Shown: piece by piece, positions 43,817 to 53,049 of the stretch
Numbering within the stretch: position 1 is the stretch's first letter
Layout: each line of letters begins with the position of its first letter
DNA from: Hymenobacter sp. YC55
GTDB lineage: Bacteria > Bacteroidota > Bacteroidia > Cytophagales > Hymenobacteraceae
DNA: 64,000 bases
Assembly: GCF_029433095.1 (NCBI RefSeq)
Contig: NZ_JARNTX010000011.1
Coordinates: forward strand, 1 to 64,000
Direction of reading: 5' to 3'
Position numbers and translations under genes: made by a program
The notes under the pieces: model-generated
The model's database searches: none
The model's input: the letters and a program-made list of their open reading frames with translations, nothing else
Told to the model about the DNA's origin: nothing

Positions 43817-46765
43817 ATGCGCTCTATCGTGTTAGCAGTTATGCTGCTAATGAGTACCCCCGTATCCCAATCTATTGCCCAAGGGAAAGCAACGGCAGCT
43901 TCTACAACTAGTACGGTTTATCTTTGTAAAGGCAGCTACAGTGAAGTTTATCACTATAACGCGGAGTGCATTGGTCTCCAAAGTTGCTCTACCTCGCTCA
44001 CGGAAAGTACCGTAACTAAAGCGCGGAAGGCAGGACGCCGCGCTTGTCGCTTGGCGACGTGTGCGAAACGTACCGCTGCCGCCTCGTCCTCCCTGCTCGA
44101 CTATAGTCCCTGGAGCGCTTTGGTCCTGCTCGTGGGCTTTGTCGCCTACCAGCAACACGTGTCCAAAACCAAACGGAGCGCCCGCACGACCGCCTTGCGC
44201 CGCTGGCTGGAAGAACTAACGCAAGCCGAAGCGTCCTTCCAGTTGCATAGCACCTTTGCCGCCGGCTATTTCGATCATACCCAGCTCGTGCGCTGGAAAG
44301 AGCGCTACCGTCCCGCCTTCATGGAAGTCGATGGGGTGGCCTACCAAGCCACTGATTTAACCTCGCTGCAGAAAGCGACCATCGAGTCCTTCCTCGACCA
44401 CTATCACCGGGCCGATGAGCTGCGGGACGCGTACAACCGCGACTTCGTAGCCCACGAGCTGCAGCAGTACGACCACTTATTCAGTCATATCGAGGGCCGC
44501 AGCTTAGACGTGCAGCAGCGAACGGCCATTGTCAGCGATGAGATCAACAGTTTGATTGTGGCCGGGGCTGGCTCGGGCAAAACCACCACCATTATTGGCA
44601 AGGTCAAGTACGTGTTGGACCGCTACCACACCCCGGCGGACAACATCCTGCTGATCTCCTTTACTAATAAATCCGCGGAGACGCTGGCCAAGCGCATCGG
44701 CATTGAGGGCATGGCGCCCAAGACGTTCCACAAGTTCGGCAAGGACATTATTAGCGCCGTGCAAGGCAAACAGCCCTCACTCTACGACGACAGCCAGTTC
44801 GGCGCGTTCATTACCCGCACCTTCCACGAGCTGATGCAAACCCCGGCGTATGCCGAGCAAGTAACCACCTATTTTCAGCACTACCTCAAACCCGTTAAGC
44901 CGAGCGAGGAATTCAAAGACCAGGGCGAGTACATTCAGCACCTGAAGGACAACAACTTCCGCTCCTACAAAACGGTAGGCAAGTCCTTTCAGGGTAAGAC
45001 TACGTACAAACAGGAGGTCGTCAAAAGCGTCGAAGAGTGTCACATCGCTAATTTCCTGCTCTTTCACGGCGTCGAGTACCGCTACGAAGCCCCGTACGAG
45101 GTAGACATGGCGTCCGCGCAGCACGCGCAGTGGAAGCCGGACTTTACCATCATGCAAGGCGATACGACGCTGTACCTGGAACACTTCGGCATTGACCGGC
45201 AGGGCCAGGTACCGGCCTTTTTCGCCAAGCCCGGCCAAAGTCGGGCAGCGGCCAGCCAGCGGTACCGGGAGAAAATGGCTTGGGCGCGAGAAACCAGCCA
45301 GACCTATAACACGACGCTCGTGGAGTCGTTCAGCTACGAGATGCAGGAGGGCACCTTGTTCGATACCTTGACGGCCAACCTGACCAAGCATGGCATTGTG
45401 TTGCAGCGCAAAGCCCCGGCCGAAATCTGGCAGATCATTTCGACCGCCGCCGGGGAGGAAGTGAAAAGCTTCAGCAAGCTGCTGCAAACCTTTATCATCC
45501 TGCTCAAGTCGGATAACGTTTCGCTCGAGCAGGTTCGCCAGCAAATCCAGCGCATTCCGCACCAGCACCAGCGGCAACGCAGTCAACGCTTCTTGGATGT
45601 CGTCGCGCCCCTGTACGTACGCTATCAACAGCACCTAGCCGACCGGCGCGAAATCGACTTCAGCGATCTGATCAACCTAGCAACAGATTACATTGCTAGC
45701 GGGGAGTACCAGAAGCGCTTCAATTATATTATTATCGATGAGTTTCAGGATATCTCGAAAGGCCGGTATCGGCTCATCAAAGCGATTACGGCAACGAACC
45801 CTCAGTGCAAGCTCTTTTGCGTGGGTGATGATTGGCAGTCCATCTATCGCTTCGCCGGCAGTGACATGGCCCTGTTCAAGAACTTTGAGCAGCACTTCGG
45901 CTTCTGCTTGCAATCCAAGATTGAAACCACCTACCGGTTTCACGAGCCGCTCATTACTCATTCTAGCGCCTTCATTACGCGTAACCCGGTGCAGACCCCA
46001 AAGACCTTGAAGAGCGCGGGGGCGGGCAAGCAAACCGACTATCGCATCGTCTACAGTGCCTACGAAGAGCAGGATGATACGGCAGCGCTCAAGCAAACTC
46101 TCGATGAGCTGCTCGCACAAGTGCCCGGTATTGCGCAGAAAGAGCTGTTGCTGTTGGGACGGTACTCGTTTGATTGGAAGCGCATTAAAAACACCACCCA
46201 CACCTTTGGCACCGACCCCGCCAATAAAGTACTGACGTATGCTGGTGTGGATCACCAAGGCCATCGCCAAACGTTGTCCTTGCCGTTTATGACGGTGCAC
46301 AAGTCGAAAGGGCTGGAAGCTGACATCGTTGTTGTGCTCAACTGCAATGCCGGCAAATTGGGATTTCCGTCCGAAATGTCGGATGATCCGGTGCTGAGCT
46401 TGTTGCTAAGTGCCAGCGACCAGTATGAAAATGGGGAAGAACGACGGCTCTTTTATGTGGCGTTGACGCGGGCCAAAGAGCAAGTGATTCTCGTGACCGA
46501 TCCCAGCGCGAAATCCAAGTTCATTACTGAGCTAGAAGTGGTGGGGCTTTCGGGAGCGCTGACGAAGTGTCCGGTATGCGTAACTGCGGACCTGATCAAG
46601 CGTAGCGGAACAAAGGACGGCACGCCCTGGGCGTTCTACGGCTGTTCTAACTACGCCTATGGCTGTACGCATCGGGAAAGGGCGCCTCAAGCGTTACTGC
46701 CTACGGCCGAGTTGAAGAATAATTCTGCAAAGCAGGGGAGCCGTTTAGGTCGGCCGGTTGGTTGA
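43817..46765 (+). CDS. Helicase IV-like UvrD-family helicase with an exported, membrane-anchored N-terminus
   Basis: A 982-residue protein. Residues 1-22 look like a signal peptide (MRSIVLAVMLLMSTPVSQSI). Residues 33-83 contain YLCKGSYSEVYHYNAECIGL and cysteines at C37, C51, C57, C77 and C82, like small secreted Bacteroidota domains. A membrane segment follows (ALVLLVGFVAYQ, ~100-111). The rest is a superfamily 1 helicase: Walker A GAGSGKTTT near 253, an inserted nuclease-like segment (KPDFTIMQ...LYLEHFGID, ~440-460) as in HelD/helicase IV, Walker B IIDEFQD near 641, VGDDWQSIYRFAG, and VALTRAKEQV. A C-terminal zinc ribbon begins CPVC near 918. The export-plus-helicase fusion is unusual. Confidence 0.9.
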   Translation: MRSIVLAVMLLMSTPVSQSIAQGKATAASTTSTVYLCKGSYSEVYHYNAECIGLQSCSTSLTESTVTKARKAGRRACRLATCAKRTAAASSSLLDYSPWSALVLLVGFVAYQQHVSKTKRSARTTALRRWLEELTQAEASFQLHSTFAAGYFDHTQLVRWKERYRPAFMEVDGVAYQATDLTSLQKATIESFLDHYHRADELRDAYNRDFVAHELQQYDHLFSHIEGRSLDVQQRTAIVSDEINSLIVAGAGSGKTTTIIGKVKYVLDRYHTPADNILLISFTNKSAETLAKRIGIEGMAPKTFHKFGKDIISAVQGKQPSLYDDSQFGAFITRTFHELMQTPAYAEQVTTYFQHYLKPVKPSEEFKDQGEYIQHLKDNNFRSYKTVGKSFQGKTTYKQEVVKSVEECHIANFLLFHGVEYRYEAPYEVDMASAQHAQWKPDFTIMQGDTTLYLEHFGIDRQGQVPAFFAKPGQSRAAASQRYREKMAWARETSQTYNTTLVESFSYEMQEGTLFDTLTANLTKHGIVLQRKAPAEIWQIISTAAGEEVKSFSKLLQTFIILLKSDNVSLEQVRQQIQRIPHQHQRQRSQRFLDVVAPLYVRYQQHLADRREIDFSDLINLATDYIASGEYQKRFNYIIIDEFQDISKGRYRLIKAITATNPQCKLFCVGDDWQSIYRFAGSDMALFKNFEQHFGFCLQSKIETTYRFHEPLITHSSAFITRNPVQTPKTLKSAGAGKQTDYRIVYSAYEEQDDTAALKQTLDELLAQVPGIAQKELLLLGRYSFDWKRIKNTTHTFGTDPANKVLTYAGVDHQGHRQTLSLPFMTVHKSKGLEADIVVVLNCNAGKLGFPSEMSDDPVLSLLLSASDQYENGEERRLFYVALTRAKEQVILVTDPSAKSKFITELEVVGLSGALTKCPVCVTADLIKRSGTKDGTPWAFYGCSNYAYGCTHRERAPQALLPTAELKNNSAKQGSRLGRPVG

Positions 46766-46950
46766 CTCCGTCCATGGCGAGCATCAAGTTGGGAACTGCA
46801 AAAGCCATGGGGGTTAAGCCCTCGTGTTAACGAAAAACCAGGAATTGTCTTTAAATCTGACGCTGAATTGTCGAGTATACGTTCGCCCGGCTGAGCGCCA
46901 CCCGCACACCAAAACAGCCATTTTCATGCCGCAAACAGCTTCGCGCCTTC

Positions 46951-47531
46951 CTACAGCCCGGTAATAGCCAGCAGTTCGCGTTCCACGGCCCGCCAGGGCT
47001 GATCCAGATTCACCGTGTCGCCCCGTATCGCGTGCGGCGCACCATCTGCCTCGCAGCGAAAATGATAGGCTTGCTTTGTTGGCGCACGGCTACTTGCCAT
47101 GCGGGTACAGGCGTCATCCGGTGAGTCTTGGCGCGCCAAGCATAGTAGGCACTGGTGGTTACCCGCAACACGTAACAGAGTTGCTGAACCGACACACGCC
47201 CCTGATGTTGGGCAATATACTGATACCTACTCACGGGGTCGGCTGGCCGAAGATGACTAAGACTCTTTTAAAATGTCGATTCCTTGCCCCAACCGTTTAT
47301 TGGCCGCGCGCAGAGCCCGTACTTCCGGGTCACGGGCTACTTCCACGCTGCCCACTTACGCCACTACCTGTTCCCGCTGCCAACGATAATGCAGTTTGGG
47401 ATGCATGCCCAACGCACGGGCGGCAGCTTGAGTGGAGCAACTTTCGTTGGCTAGGCGCAGGGCCTCGGCTTTGAAAGCGGCATCGTACTTGCGCCGTTTA
47501 TCTGGCGACGCTTCACTCTTTTTTGCAGTTA
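46951..47531 (-). pseudogene. Decayed IS3-family insertion sequence
   Basis: OrfA-like sequence on the minus strand (47531 to 47257) reads RRKYDAAFKAEALRLANESC, ARALGMHPKLHYRWQREQVV, an in-frame TAA, then EVARDPEVRALRAANKRLG; its start codon is changed to ATA. OrfB begins at 47234 (MSRYQYIAQHQGRVSVQQLC...AYYAWRAKTH), the HTH_21 domain of IS3 transposases, but shifts frame and stops after ~75 residues; the integrase core is gone. Upstream on the minus strand the sequence to ~47600 contains IS3-end-like GGACA motifs. The element is inactive. Confidence 0.8.
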
Positions 47532-47670
47532 TGACAGAAAGAAGATACGTCCTTCTTCTGTCCAGCTACCTTAGACCACTTCAGAACAGACTGTGTCCGG
47601 CTAGCAGGGCAAATAGGTAATCCCGACCCACACAGGGTGCGTATTCGCCTAAGCCGGGCACGAGCAGTAG

Positions 47671-47877
47671 TTAATGGAGTTTGCGCGTGCTCGGGCGAGG
47701 AATGTTCTCGCGGATGTCAGCCACCAAAGGCAGCACTAGGCCGTCGAGCAGGGCTTGCGCCATAGCTCGGCGCTGGTCGTCGTAGAATGCGTTTCGGATC
47801 TTGCCAAACAGCCCATAGAGGGTGCCTACCCCACGTGCTGGTACATCCAGCGCATCATTTCGACGGCTTGACACCAT
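47671..47877 (-). CDS. Possible fragment of unknown gene (68 codons)
   Basis: The frame reads RRNDALDVPARGVGTLYGLF and QRRAMAQALLDGLVLPLVAD, which looks like part of a larger protein. It is boxed between the dead IS3 element and the AT-rich operon and has no clear start. I do not recognise it; a remnant is likelier than a working gene. Confidence 0.3.
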   Translation of the reverse strand: MVSSRRNDALDVPARGVGTLYGLFGKIRNAFYDDQRRAMAQALLDGLVLPLVADIRENIPRPSTRKLH

Positions 47878-47906
47878 CCTTTTTTGCTTAGACCATCGCC
47901 ATGATT

Positions 47907-49535
47907 TTATTGCCTAGCCAAAGTTTGCACTGTATTAAAATTGAAAAGGCCTAAATCTACGTAATGTTTTAAGTTATCTCTACTTTGTACTTCTATAAAA
48001 TAGTTCTTGTTTCTAAAACTATTTACGGCAGCTTGACTCTTATCAAGATTAACATTATTGTAAATAACTTGCGAATTGGAGTTGTACTCATAGTCAATAT
48101 TAGTAATATCAACAATATAAACAAAATCTCTTTTTAAAAAATAACCTTCTTTGTCTGCAGGATTGCTTAAAGATGGGTTTGTATTGCCTACAAGTTTGAC
48201 ATTTGTTTTTACAGGATTAAAACCATCATCTAAATAATAGCTATTCATAGAAGAATAATATTCGTCATTTTCAATAGTTCCTTCCACAAGCAATGTTAAC
48301 GATTTAATGATTTTTCCTGCCTTAATCCCATCTGAATTATATACAGCAATATAGTCTGGTACTACATAAGTTTTATTTACAGTAACTATATCCTCTAGCC
48401 AAATTATAGACTCGTCTTTATCTGTACTTTGACAGCATATGTTTTTTGTTTTGCAATCTTTTTCAATCCTGTTTATCGCTTTCAAGGCTAAATTTAAATA
48501 TTCATGTTTTTTTGAATAGTAATTTTTAAAATTGCTATTAACTGGGCTGGCTAACGTTTTCTGGACTTTGTTAAGATATGATCCTATAATTAATCTTCTG
48601 TCTGTAAGTTTTGATAAGCATTCATTTTTATCTCGGTCAAATGGTGGCAAGCTTAATCCATAAGCATGGAATGATACTAGATGGTATTCTATAGGCTTAG
48701 AGTTATCCCTTGTAACGCTTTCAGTCGCTTGTGATAATGCTTTTAATATGCTCACTAAATCATCTGGCGATTGAGGAAACGCGCCAGTTAGTTTTGACAA
48801 GCCAGCAGTACCACTTGAATAATATTCTAACTTCACGGAAGCCATTTTATTAGCAGTACTAATAAAACGTTTGAATTGAAGTGTTTGCTCTCCAGAAACA
48901 TCAGCGACTTTAGAAATGTTAATATTAGTGCTATTATTATAAGTTAAATCCAAAGATTTTTTTGTAATAGAGCTTAGTTTGCTGATAGTGATCAAAGCAT
49001 AAATAACAGAAGCTCTTCTTTGTCGTTTGACAAAATGAGTGCCTGCAAAAGAAATGAATTCATCATATTTATGAGAATCTAATAAATTCTGAAATTCTTT
49101 CTTTAACTTAACTCCTTTTAATTCTTGCCTACCAAAATCATTATGAGCTTCTATTACATAATATAAGTTATTGTCATTGTAATCTTTTTCTATCTGGTGT
49201 TTTAAATCGTACTCAGTCTTGCCTCCTCCTATGACAGGCAATTTGACCTCACCTTTCATATTTGCATTTAAATTCATCTTCTCATGTAGTTCATTTGTAT
49301 TGCTAACCAAAGATGCTTTTAGAGCTGTATAAGTTGATCCACCATCTAACCACTCTAATTCACCAGTCGCTAAGACATCCTGCTTAGTAGCGTTTGGGTT
49401 GTTTATATCGATGCTTTTTCCAATTGATAAGTTTCCTGAAGGAACAAAACTTACTATAATATCATCATCTTGGGCCCTGCATGGCATAGAAGTTATGCAG
49501 AAAAAAATAAGTGCGAAGAATGTGGGGTTGGCCAT
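47907..49535 (-). CDS. Secreted MACPF-like protein
   Basis: A 542-residue protein with signal peptide MANPTFFALIFFCITSMPCRAQ. The region around residues 155-185 reads YDEFISFAGTHFVKRQRRASVIYALITIS, matching the Y-x-x-F...GTH(Y/F) signature of membrane-attack-complex/perforin domains, which build pores. A helical middle (~290-380) and a beta-rich C-terminus (~385-540: YVVPDYIAVYNSDGIKAGKI) follow; the latter may bind a target. The gene is strikingly AT-rich (19 G/C of 60 in 48961-49020) against GC-rich neighbours, a sign of transfer. It lies 31 bases after the collagen-like gene on the same strand, so both are one operon. The MACPF call is by motif only. Confidence 0.65.
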   Translation of the reverse strand: MANPTFFALIFFCITSMPCRAQDDDIIVSFVPSGNLSIGKSIDINNPNATKQDVLATGELEWLDGGSTYTALKASLVSNTNELHEKMNLNANMKGEVKLPVIGGGKTEYDLKHQIEKDYNDNNLYYVIEAHNDFGRQELKGVKLKKEFQNLLDSHKYDEFISFAGTHFVKRQRRASVIYALITISKLSSITKKSLDLTYNNSTNINISKVADVSGEQTLQFKRFISTANKMASVKLEYYSSGTAGLSKLTGAFPQSPDDLVSILKALSQATESVTRDNSKPIEYHLVSFHAYGLSLPPFDRDKNECLSKLTDRRLIIGSYLNKVQKTLASPVNSNFKNYYSKKHEYLNLALKAINRIEKDCKTKNICCQSTDKDESIIWLEDIVTVNKTYVVPDYIAVYNSDGIKAGKIIKSLTLLVEGTIENDEYYSSMNSYYLDDGFNPVKTNVKLVGNTNPSLSNPADKEGYFLKRDFVYIVDITNIDYEYNSNSQVIYNNVNLDKSQAAVNSFRNKNYFIEVQSRDNLKHYVDLGLFNFNTVQTLARQ

Positions 49536-49566
49536 AAAACATAAGTGTGAAAAAGGTGAGCCGTTG

Positions 49567-50949
49567 CTAGCGGATTTGAAAGTTGCCGGTTGGGGTAGCT
49601 GCTAACTTAGATTGGCTGAATAGTTCATTAGACGCAATAGCTGACGCATCTTTTTTCACAACTTCCCATTGAATTGTTTTGCCTCTTCGGCCATTTTGAC
49701 CCCACTGACCATTATTTCCAGCTAATCCTGGTTTGCCATCTTGTCCTCTAGTCCCACGTGGGCCACCAAGTCCGTCATGAGTTATGATTGGACCAGTAAC
49801 TGGACCAGCATCACCCTTGGCTCCTCCTTCATTGCCCTCACCGCCTCTGCCACCTAAGCCGCCAGCCCCTCCCAGGCCTGGATTTCCACGCTTGCCACCC
49901 TCAACGTGATCATCTACAATGTCCTCCCGAGATCCAAAGTAGGATCTGGTATTGGTATTGGCTGAGAAGAAGCGGATAGTGCCGCCATCGCCACCGTTGC
50001 CACCGTTGCCACCGTTGCCACCGTTGCCACCGTCCCCTCCATTGCCTCCATTGCCTCCCGGCCCGCCGTCCGCCGCACTTCTTCCCGGTATATTCGAGCC
50101 ACCACCTTGCCCTCCATGGCCACCCCTGCCGCCTTTGCCCCCGTCCTGGCCACGACCGCCGTTGCCGCCCTTGCCACCAGCCCCGCCAATGGCACTGACG
50201 AAGAATGTGGTGCCGGGCTCTACTGCATTTAGATCAAAGGATAAGGAGCCAGCATGCCCGCCATCGTGGCCATGCTCGCCATGGGCGCCATCAGCTCCTT
50301 TCTGGCCGTTACTCCCATTGCCGCCAGGGTCCCCGTTACGAGCAGGACGCGTTGAACTAGCGTTGGCGCCTCTTGGTGGACTCCCTCCATCGGGCCCATC
50401 AGGTGCTGGGGATGCGAAGCTATCTTTGTTTGGGCTATCACTGCCTTGAACTCCACGCAGATTGACTACCGTGACTGGTCCGCCGATGCTCTGCAAAGCC
50501 GTAAGCACGAGCGTAGACTTGGTGGTAAGTTTGGCATTGGGCCGGAAGCGAATGTGGTCGTAGACTACCTTGATCTTAGTAGGCGTGCCTGTCAAGTTCT
50601 GCCCGTCATCCAAGTCATCCTGGTGGGTGATGTCTACGTAGCCATTGATGACCAGCGTTTGGCCAGTGGCACCAGTGATAGTCTTATCTGTGCTCAACAC
50701 AATTTGTTGAGGTTTGGCCGGGTCCGAACTACCCCACACTACGTCCGGAGCAAAAGGAGTAGTTACTGGTTTTATAGGCCATGTATTCCCCCTTGTAGTG
50801 TTACTTAAAACTTCCTTTTTCTTATCTTCATTCTTTTGGGTTCGATTAGCAGCACTGCGGTAAACCCATGGAAAGAGCTGAGCTTGAATGCAGACCCCTG
50901 TTGCAAGATTTAATAAAATTACAAGAGAGGAAGTTAGCAATGCTTTCAT
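49567..50949 (-). CDS. Secreted collagen-like glycine-rich repeat protein
   Basis: A 460-residue protein with a signal peptide (MKALLTSSLVILLNLATGVC...AQ), an N-terminal beta-rich domain (~70-165: QIVLSTDKTITGATGQTLVI), and ~270 residues dominated by Gly-x-y and Gly-Gly-x repeats (NGGNGGDGGNGGNGGNGG, GPRGTRGQDGKPGLAGNNG). A globular insert TTFFVSAIGG splits the repeats. The last ~40 residues are not repetitive. Such proteins form extracellular fibres or surface coats. It is the first gene of a two-gene operon with the MACPF-like protein. The DNA carries tandem 9-bp repeats at about 49982-50060. Confidence 0.85.
   Translation of the reverse strand: MKALLTSSLVILLNLATGVCIQAQLFPWVYRSAANRTQKNEDKKKEVLSNTTRGNTWPIKPVTTPFAPDVVWGSSDPAKPQQIVLSTDKTITGATGQTLVINGYVDITHQDDLDDGQNLTGTPTKIKVVYDHIRFRPNAKLTTKSTLVLTALQSIGGPVTVVNLRGVQGSDSPNKDSFASPAPDGPDGGSPPRGANASSTRPARNGDPGGNGSNGQKGADGAHGEHGHDGGHAGSLSFDLNAVEPGTTFFVSAIGGAGGKGGNGGRGQDGGKGGRGGHGGQGGGSNIPGRSAADGGPGGNGGNGGDGGNGGNGGNGGNGGDGGTIRFFSANTNTRSYFGSREDIVDDHVEGGKRGNPGLGGAGGLGGRGGEGNEGGAKGDAGPVTGPIITHDGLGGPRGTRGQDGKPGLAGNNGQWGQNGRRGKTIQWEVVKKDASAIASNELFSQSKLAATPTGNFQIR
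49982..50060. repeat. Tandem 9-bp coding repeats (Asn-Gly-Gly units)
   Basis: At least five copies of ccaccgttg in a row, followed by variants ccattgcct, encode Gly-Gly-Asn units on the minus strand. Perfect copies suggest slippage-prone length variation of the collagen-like protein. Confidence 0.8.
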
Positions 50950-51438
50950 AGCGTAAACGAGTAAAGTTTGTAAACAGAAGCTTAGTTGATCAAATTATGA
51001 TGGTGTAGAGCTAGTCTTTTCGTAGGACGTGAGGACCTCTTCAATTTCTCGGGCTTGTTGAGGATATTTTGTTTATGAACCTTGTAATTTTAGTAAGCTA
51101 TAGGATCCCATTCCTCAGTGGCAGCACTGATTTTTATTCTTCTTTTTGGCCTTTTAAAGAGCTTAGATTGTGGTTTTATAACCTTGAAGAATTTTGGATT
51201 CCGCAACATCAAAGGGCTAAGCTGCTGAGAGATACAATACCTGTATACTGTAGGTATTGTATCCATCAGGTATTGTGTATAGCTGAAGATGTTCTAGAAA
51301 ATCAGGAAGATAACCACTGTCTTGTCCTGAATGTGATCTTGCGTGAGGCAGTTTTAAGGTAAAAACTGTCTCACGCAAGATCACATTCAGAACTTGCTGT
51401 AGCGTTTTCAGTATAGCCAGCAGCTCAAGAAAACGGCC
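50950..51438. other. AT-rich region with two long hairpins, upstream of the collagen-like gene
   Basis: A 97-codon plus frame at 51069-51362 is unconvincing. Two strong inverted repeats lie here: GATACAATACCT/AGGTATTGTATC (51231-51242 and 51252-51263, with a further partial copy at 51269), and a 28-bp pair at 51328-51355 and 51362-51389 with one mismatch. The operon promoter should lie close to 50950. Confidence 0.45.
51328..51389. repeat. 28-bp inverted repeat with 6-base loop
   Basis: 51328-51355 (starting TGAATGTGATCTTGCGTGAG) is the reverse complement of 51362-51389 except at one position. It ends 49 bases before the left end of the IS1182-family element. It could be a strong terminator-like hairpin, a recombination site or paired ends of a lost element. 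Confidence 0.85.
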
Positions 51439-53042
51439 GTGGCTGTTGCAGAAGGCGGCACCTGAATAAGCTGCTGCGCGTAGAGAGGATGCAGGGCAAG
51501 AAGCAGTTTACCGATCAGGTGGTCACCCACTTCCGGCTCTCGGAGCGCATGCCGCCGCATAATCTTTACCGCCGGCTCGACGAGCTACTGGACCTAGCGT
51601 TTCTCTACCAGCAAACCCAAGCGCTCTATAGCCACACCGGACAGCCCTCGCACGACCCGGTTGTCTTTTTCAAGCTCGTGCTCGTCGGCCATCTAGAAAA
51701 CATCACCAGCGACCGCCGCTTGCTCAAGCACTGTGCGCTGCGACTCGATCTGCACTGGTTCCTCGGCTACGAACTAGAGGAAGACCTACCCTGGCATTCG
51801 ACCCTGAGCCGCACCCGTCAGCTCTATCCAGCAACCTTATTTGAACAGCTCTTTGACCGCGTGTTCCGCTTGTGTGTGGCGCAGGGTTTAGTCAAGGGCG
51901 ATACACAAGCCGTGGACTCGGCACCTGTTAAAGCAAATGCCTCCCTGGACAGTCTATGCGAGAAGCAAAGTGCGCTGGAGTTGTCGGCCGGGCTTCGCGT
52001 CGTCGACGAGGACTCCCAGCCGCCGGTGGCTCCCCCACTGGTTGCCTTGTGCTCCGCGCCCGCCCATCAGTTGCGCCACGAGGCCAGGCGGCAAGCCAAG
52101 CGGCAACAGCAAGCCGGGTCCTTGGGTGCTAAAAATCCCCACGCCCGCTTGCTGAGCAACAAGACCCACTATAGCACAACCGATCCGGACGCCCGCATCT
52201 CGGTCAAACCCGGTAAGGCTCGTGCGCTCAACTTTTTGTGCAGCTTAGCGGTGGATACCGCCTATGGGGTGATCAGCCAGGTGCAGGCCGACTTGGCCGA
52301 CAGTCGCGATAGCCTGCACCTGCCCGGCCTGGTACGGCACGTGCAGCAGCGCTTAGCCGCCAACGACTTGCAGTTGCAGGACCTCTTCGCCGACACGGGC
52401 TACTCGAATGGCTTCAACTATGCCTGGCTCGAGAACAGCAACATCATCCCCTGGATCCCGGTCTTTGGCGCGTACAAACCCGTTCTCGACGGCTTCACCT
52501 ACCACGCAGACGTCGATGAATATCGGTGCCGAGCCGGCAAGTCGCTGCCTTTTCGTAAGTACTGCACCACGGCCGACGGGGGCTGGATGAAGCACTACCG
52601 AGCCTTCTATCAAGACTGTCAGCATTGCGACTTCAAAGCGAGTTGCGTACCCTATGCGGATCACAAGCAACTCAATCGCTCCGCCTTTGAGGCGGCCTAT
52701 CACCGAGCCTGGCACCGACAGCGCAGCCGGCAAGGGCAGCACATGCGTCAGCGAACTATCGAACCCGTATTTGGCAACTTGCTCCACCATTATGGCTTGC
52801 GCCGCATCAACGTACGCGGTCAGGCCGGAGCGTACAAGTCGATGCTGCTTGCCACCATCGCCTACAACCTCAAGAAGCTGCTGCGCTATCGTCCCGAGCG
52901 GACACAGCGCATGGCCATTGCCCTAGCCATGCCCTCGCCACCTCTAGGACGCTTTTTCTGGCTTCGGGCAAGGCATAAGCTCGCCAAAATGGAAAGCCGC
53001 TAGTCTTGACTGATAATGGATCAGGAGTTCTGCAACAGCCAC
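51439..53042 (+). mobile_element. Complete IS1182-family insertion sequence
   Basis: About 1.6 kb with terminal inverted repeats GTGGCTGTTGCAGAA (51439-51453) and TTCTGCAACAGCCAC (53028-53042), 15 of 15 positions paired. The single transposase gene fills nearly all of it. No clear target duplication is visible at the flanks. It appears intact and may be the source of transposase for the two 150-bp elements with the same ends. Confidence 0.85.
51489..53003 (+). CDS. IS1182-family transposase
   Basis: A 504-residue DDE transposase. The N-terminal DUF772-type domain reads LYRRLDELLDLAFLYQQTQA...HDPVVFFKLVLVGHLENITSDRRLL and FLGYELEEDLPWHSTLSR. The catalytic part has VKGDTQAVDSAPVKANASL, the LFADTGYSNGFNYAWLENSN second aspartate region, a CxxC-bearing insert (CQHCDFKASC), and the QRTIEPVFGNLLHHYGL motif with the last acidic residue. 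The C-terminus SMLLATIAYNLKKLLRY is typical of the family. The frame is uninterrupted. ATG is at 51489, 36 bases after the left repeat. It splits an area of dead genes and probably arrived recently. Confidence 0.95.
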   Translation: MQGKKQFTDQVVTHFRLSERMPPHNLYRRLDELLDLAFLYQQTQALYSHTGQPSHDPVVFFKLVLVGHLENITSDRRLLKHCALRLDLHWFLGYELEEDLPWHSTLSRTRQLYPATLFEQLFDRVFRLCVAQGLVKGDTQAVDSAPVKANASLDSLCEKQSALELSAGLRVVDEDSQPPVAPPLVALCSAPAHQLRHEARRQAKRQQQAGSLGAKNPHARLLSNKTHYSTTDPDARISVKPGKARALNFLCSLAVDTAYGVISQVQADLADSRDSLHLPGLVRHVQQRLAANDLQLQDLFADTGYSNGFNYAWLENSNIIPWIPVFGAYKPVLDGFTYHADVDEYRCRAGKSLPFRKYCTTADGGWMKHYRAFYQDCQHCDFKASCVPYADHKQLNRSAFEAAYHRAWHRQRSRQGQHMRQRTIEPVFGNLLHHYGLRRINVRGQAGAYKSMLLATIAYNLKKLLRYRPERTQRMAIALAMPSPPLGRFFWLRARHKLAKMESR

Positions 53043-53049
53043 CGTCTTT

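Noticed and set aside
49982-50190. Regular repeats that might suggest CRISPR or other arrays
   Set aside because: The units are 9-bp coding repeats for a collagen-like protein, with no spacers.
51069-51362. A 97-codon plus frame upstream of the IS
   Set aside because: It runs through two hairpins and has AT-driven composition; no similarity to known proteins seen.
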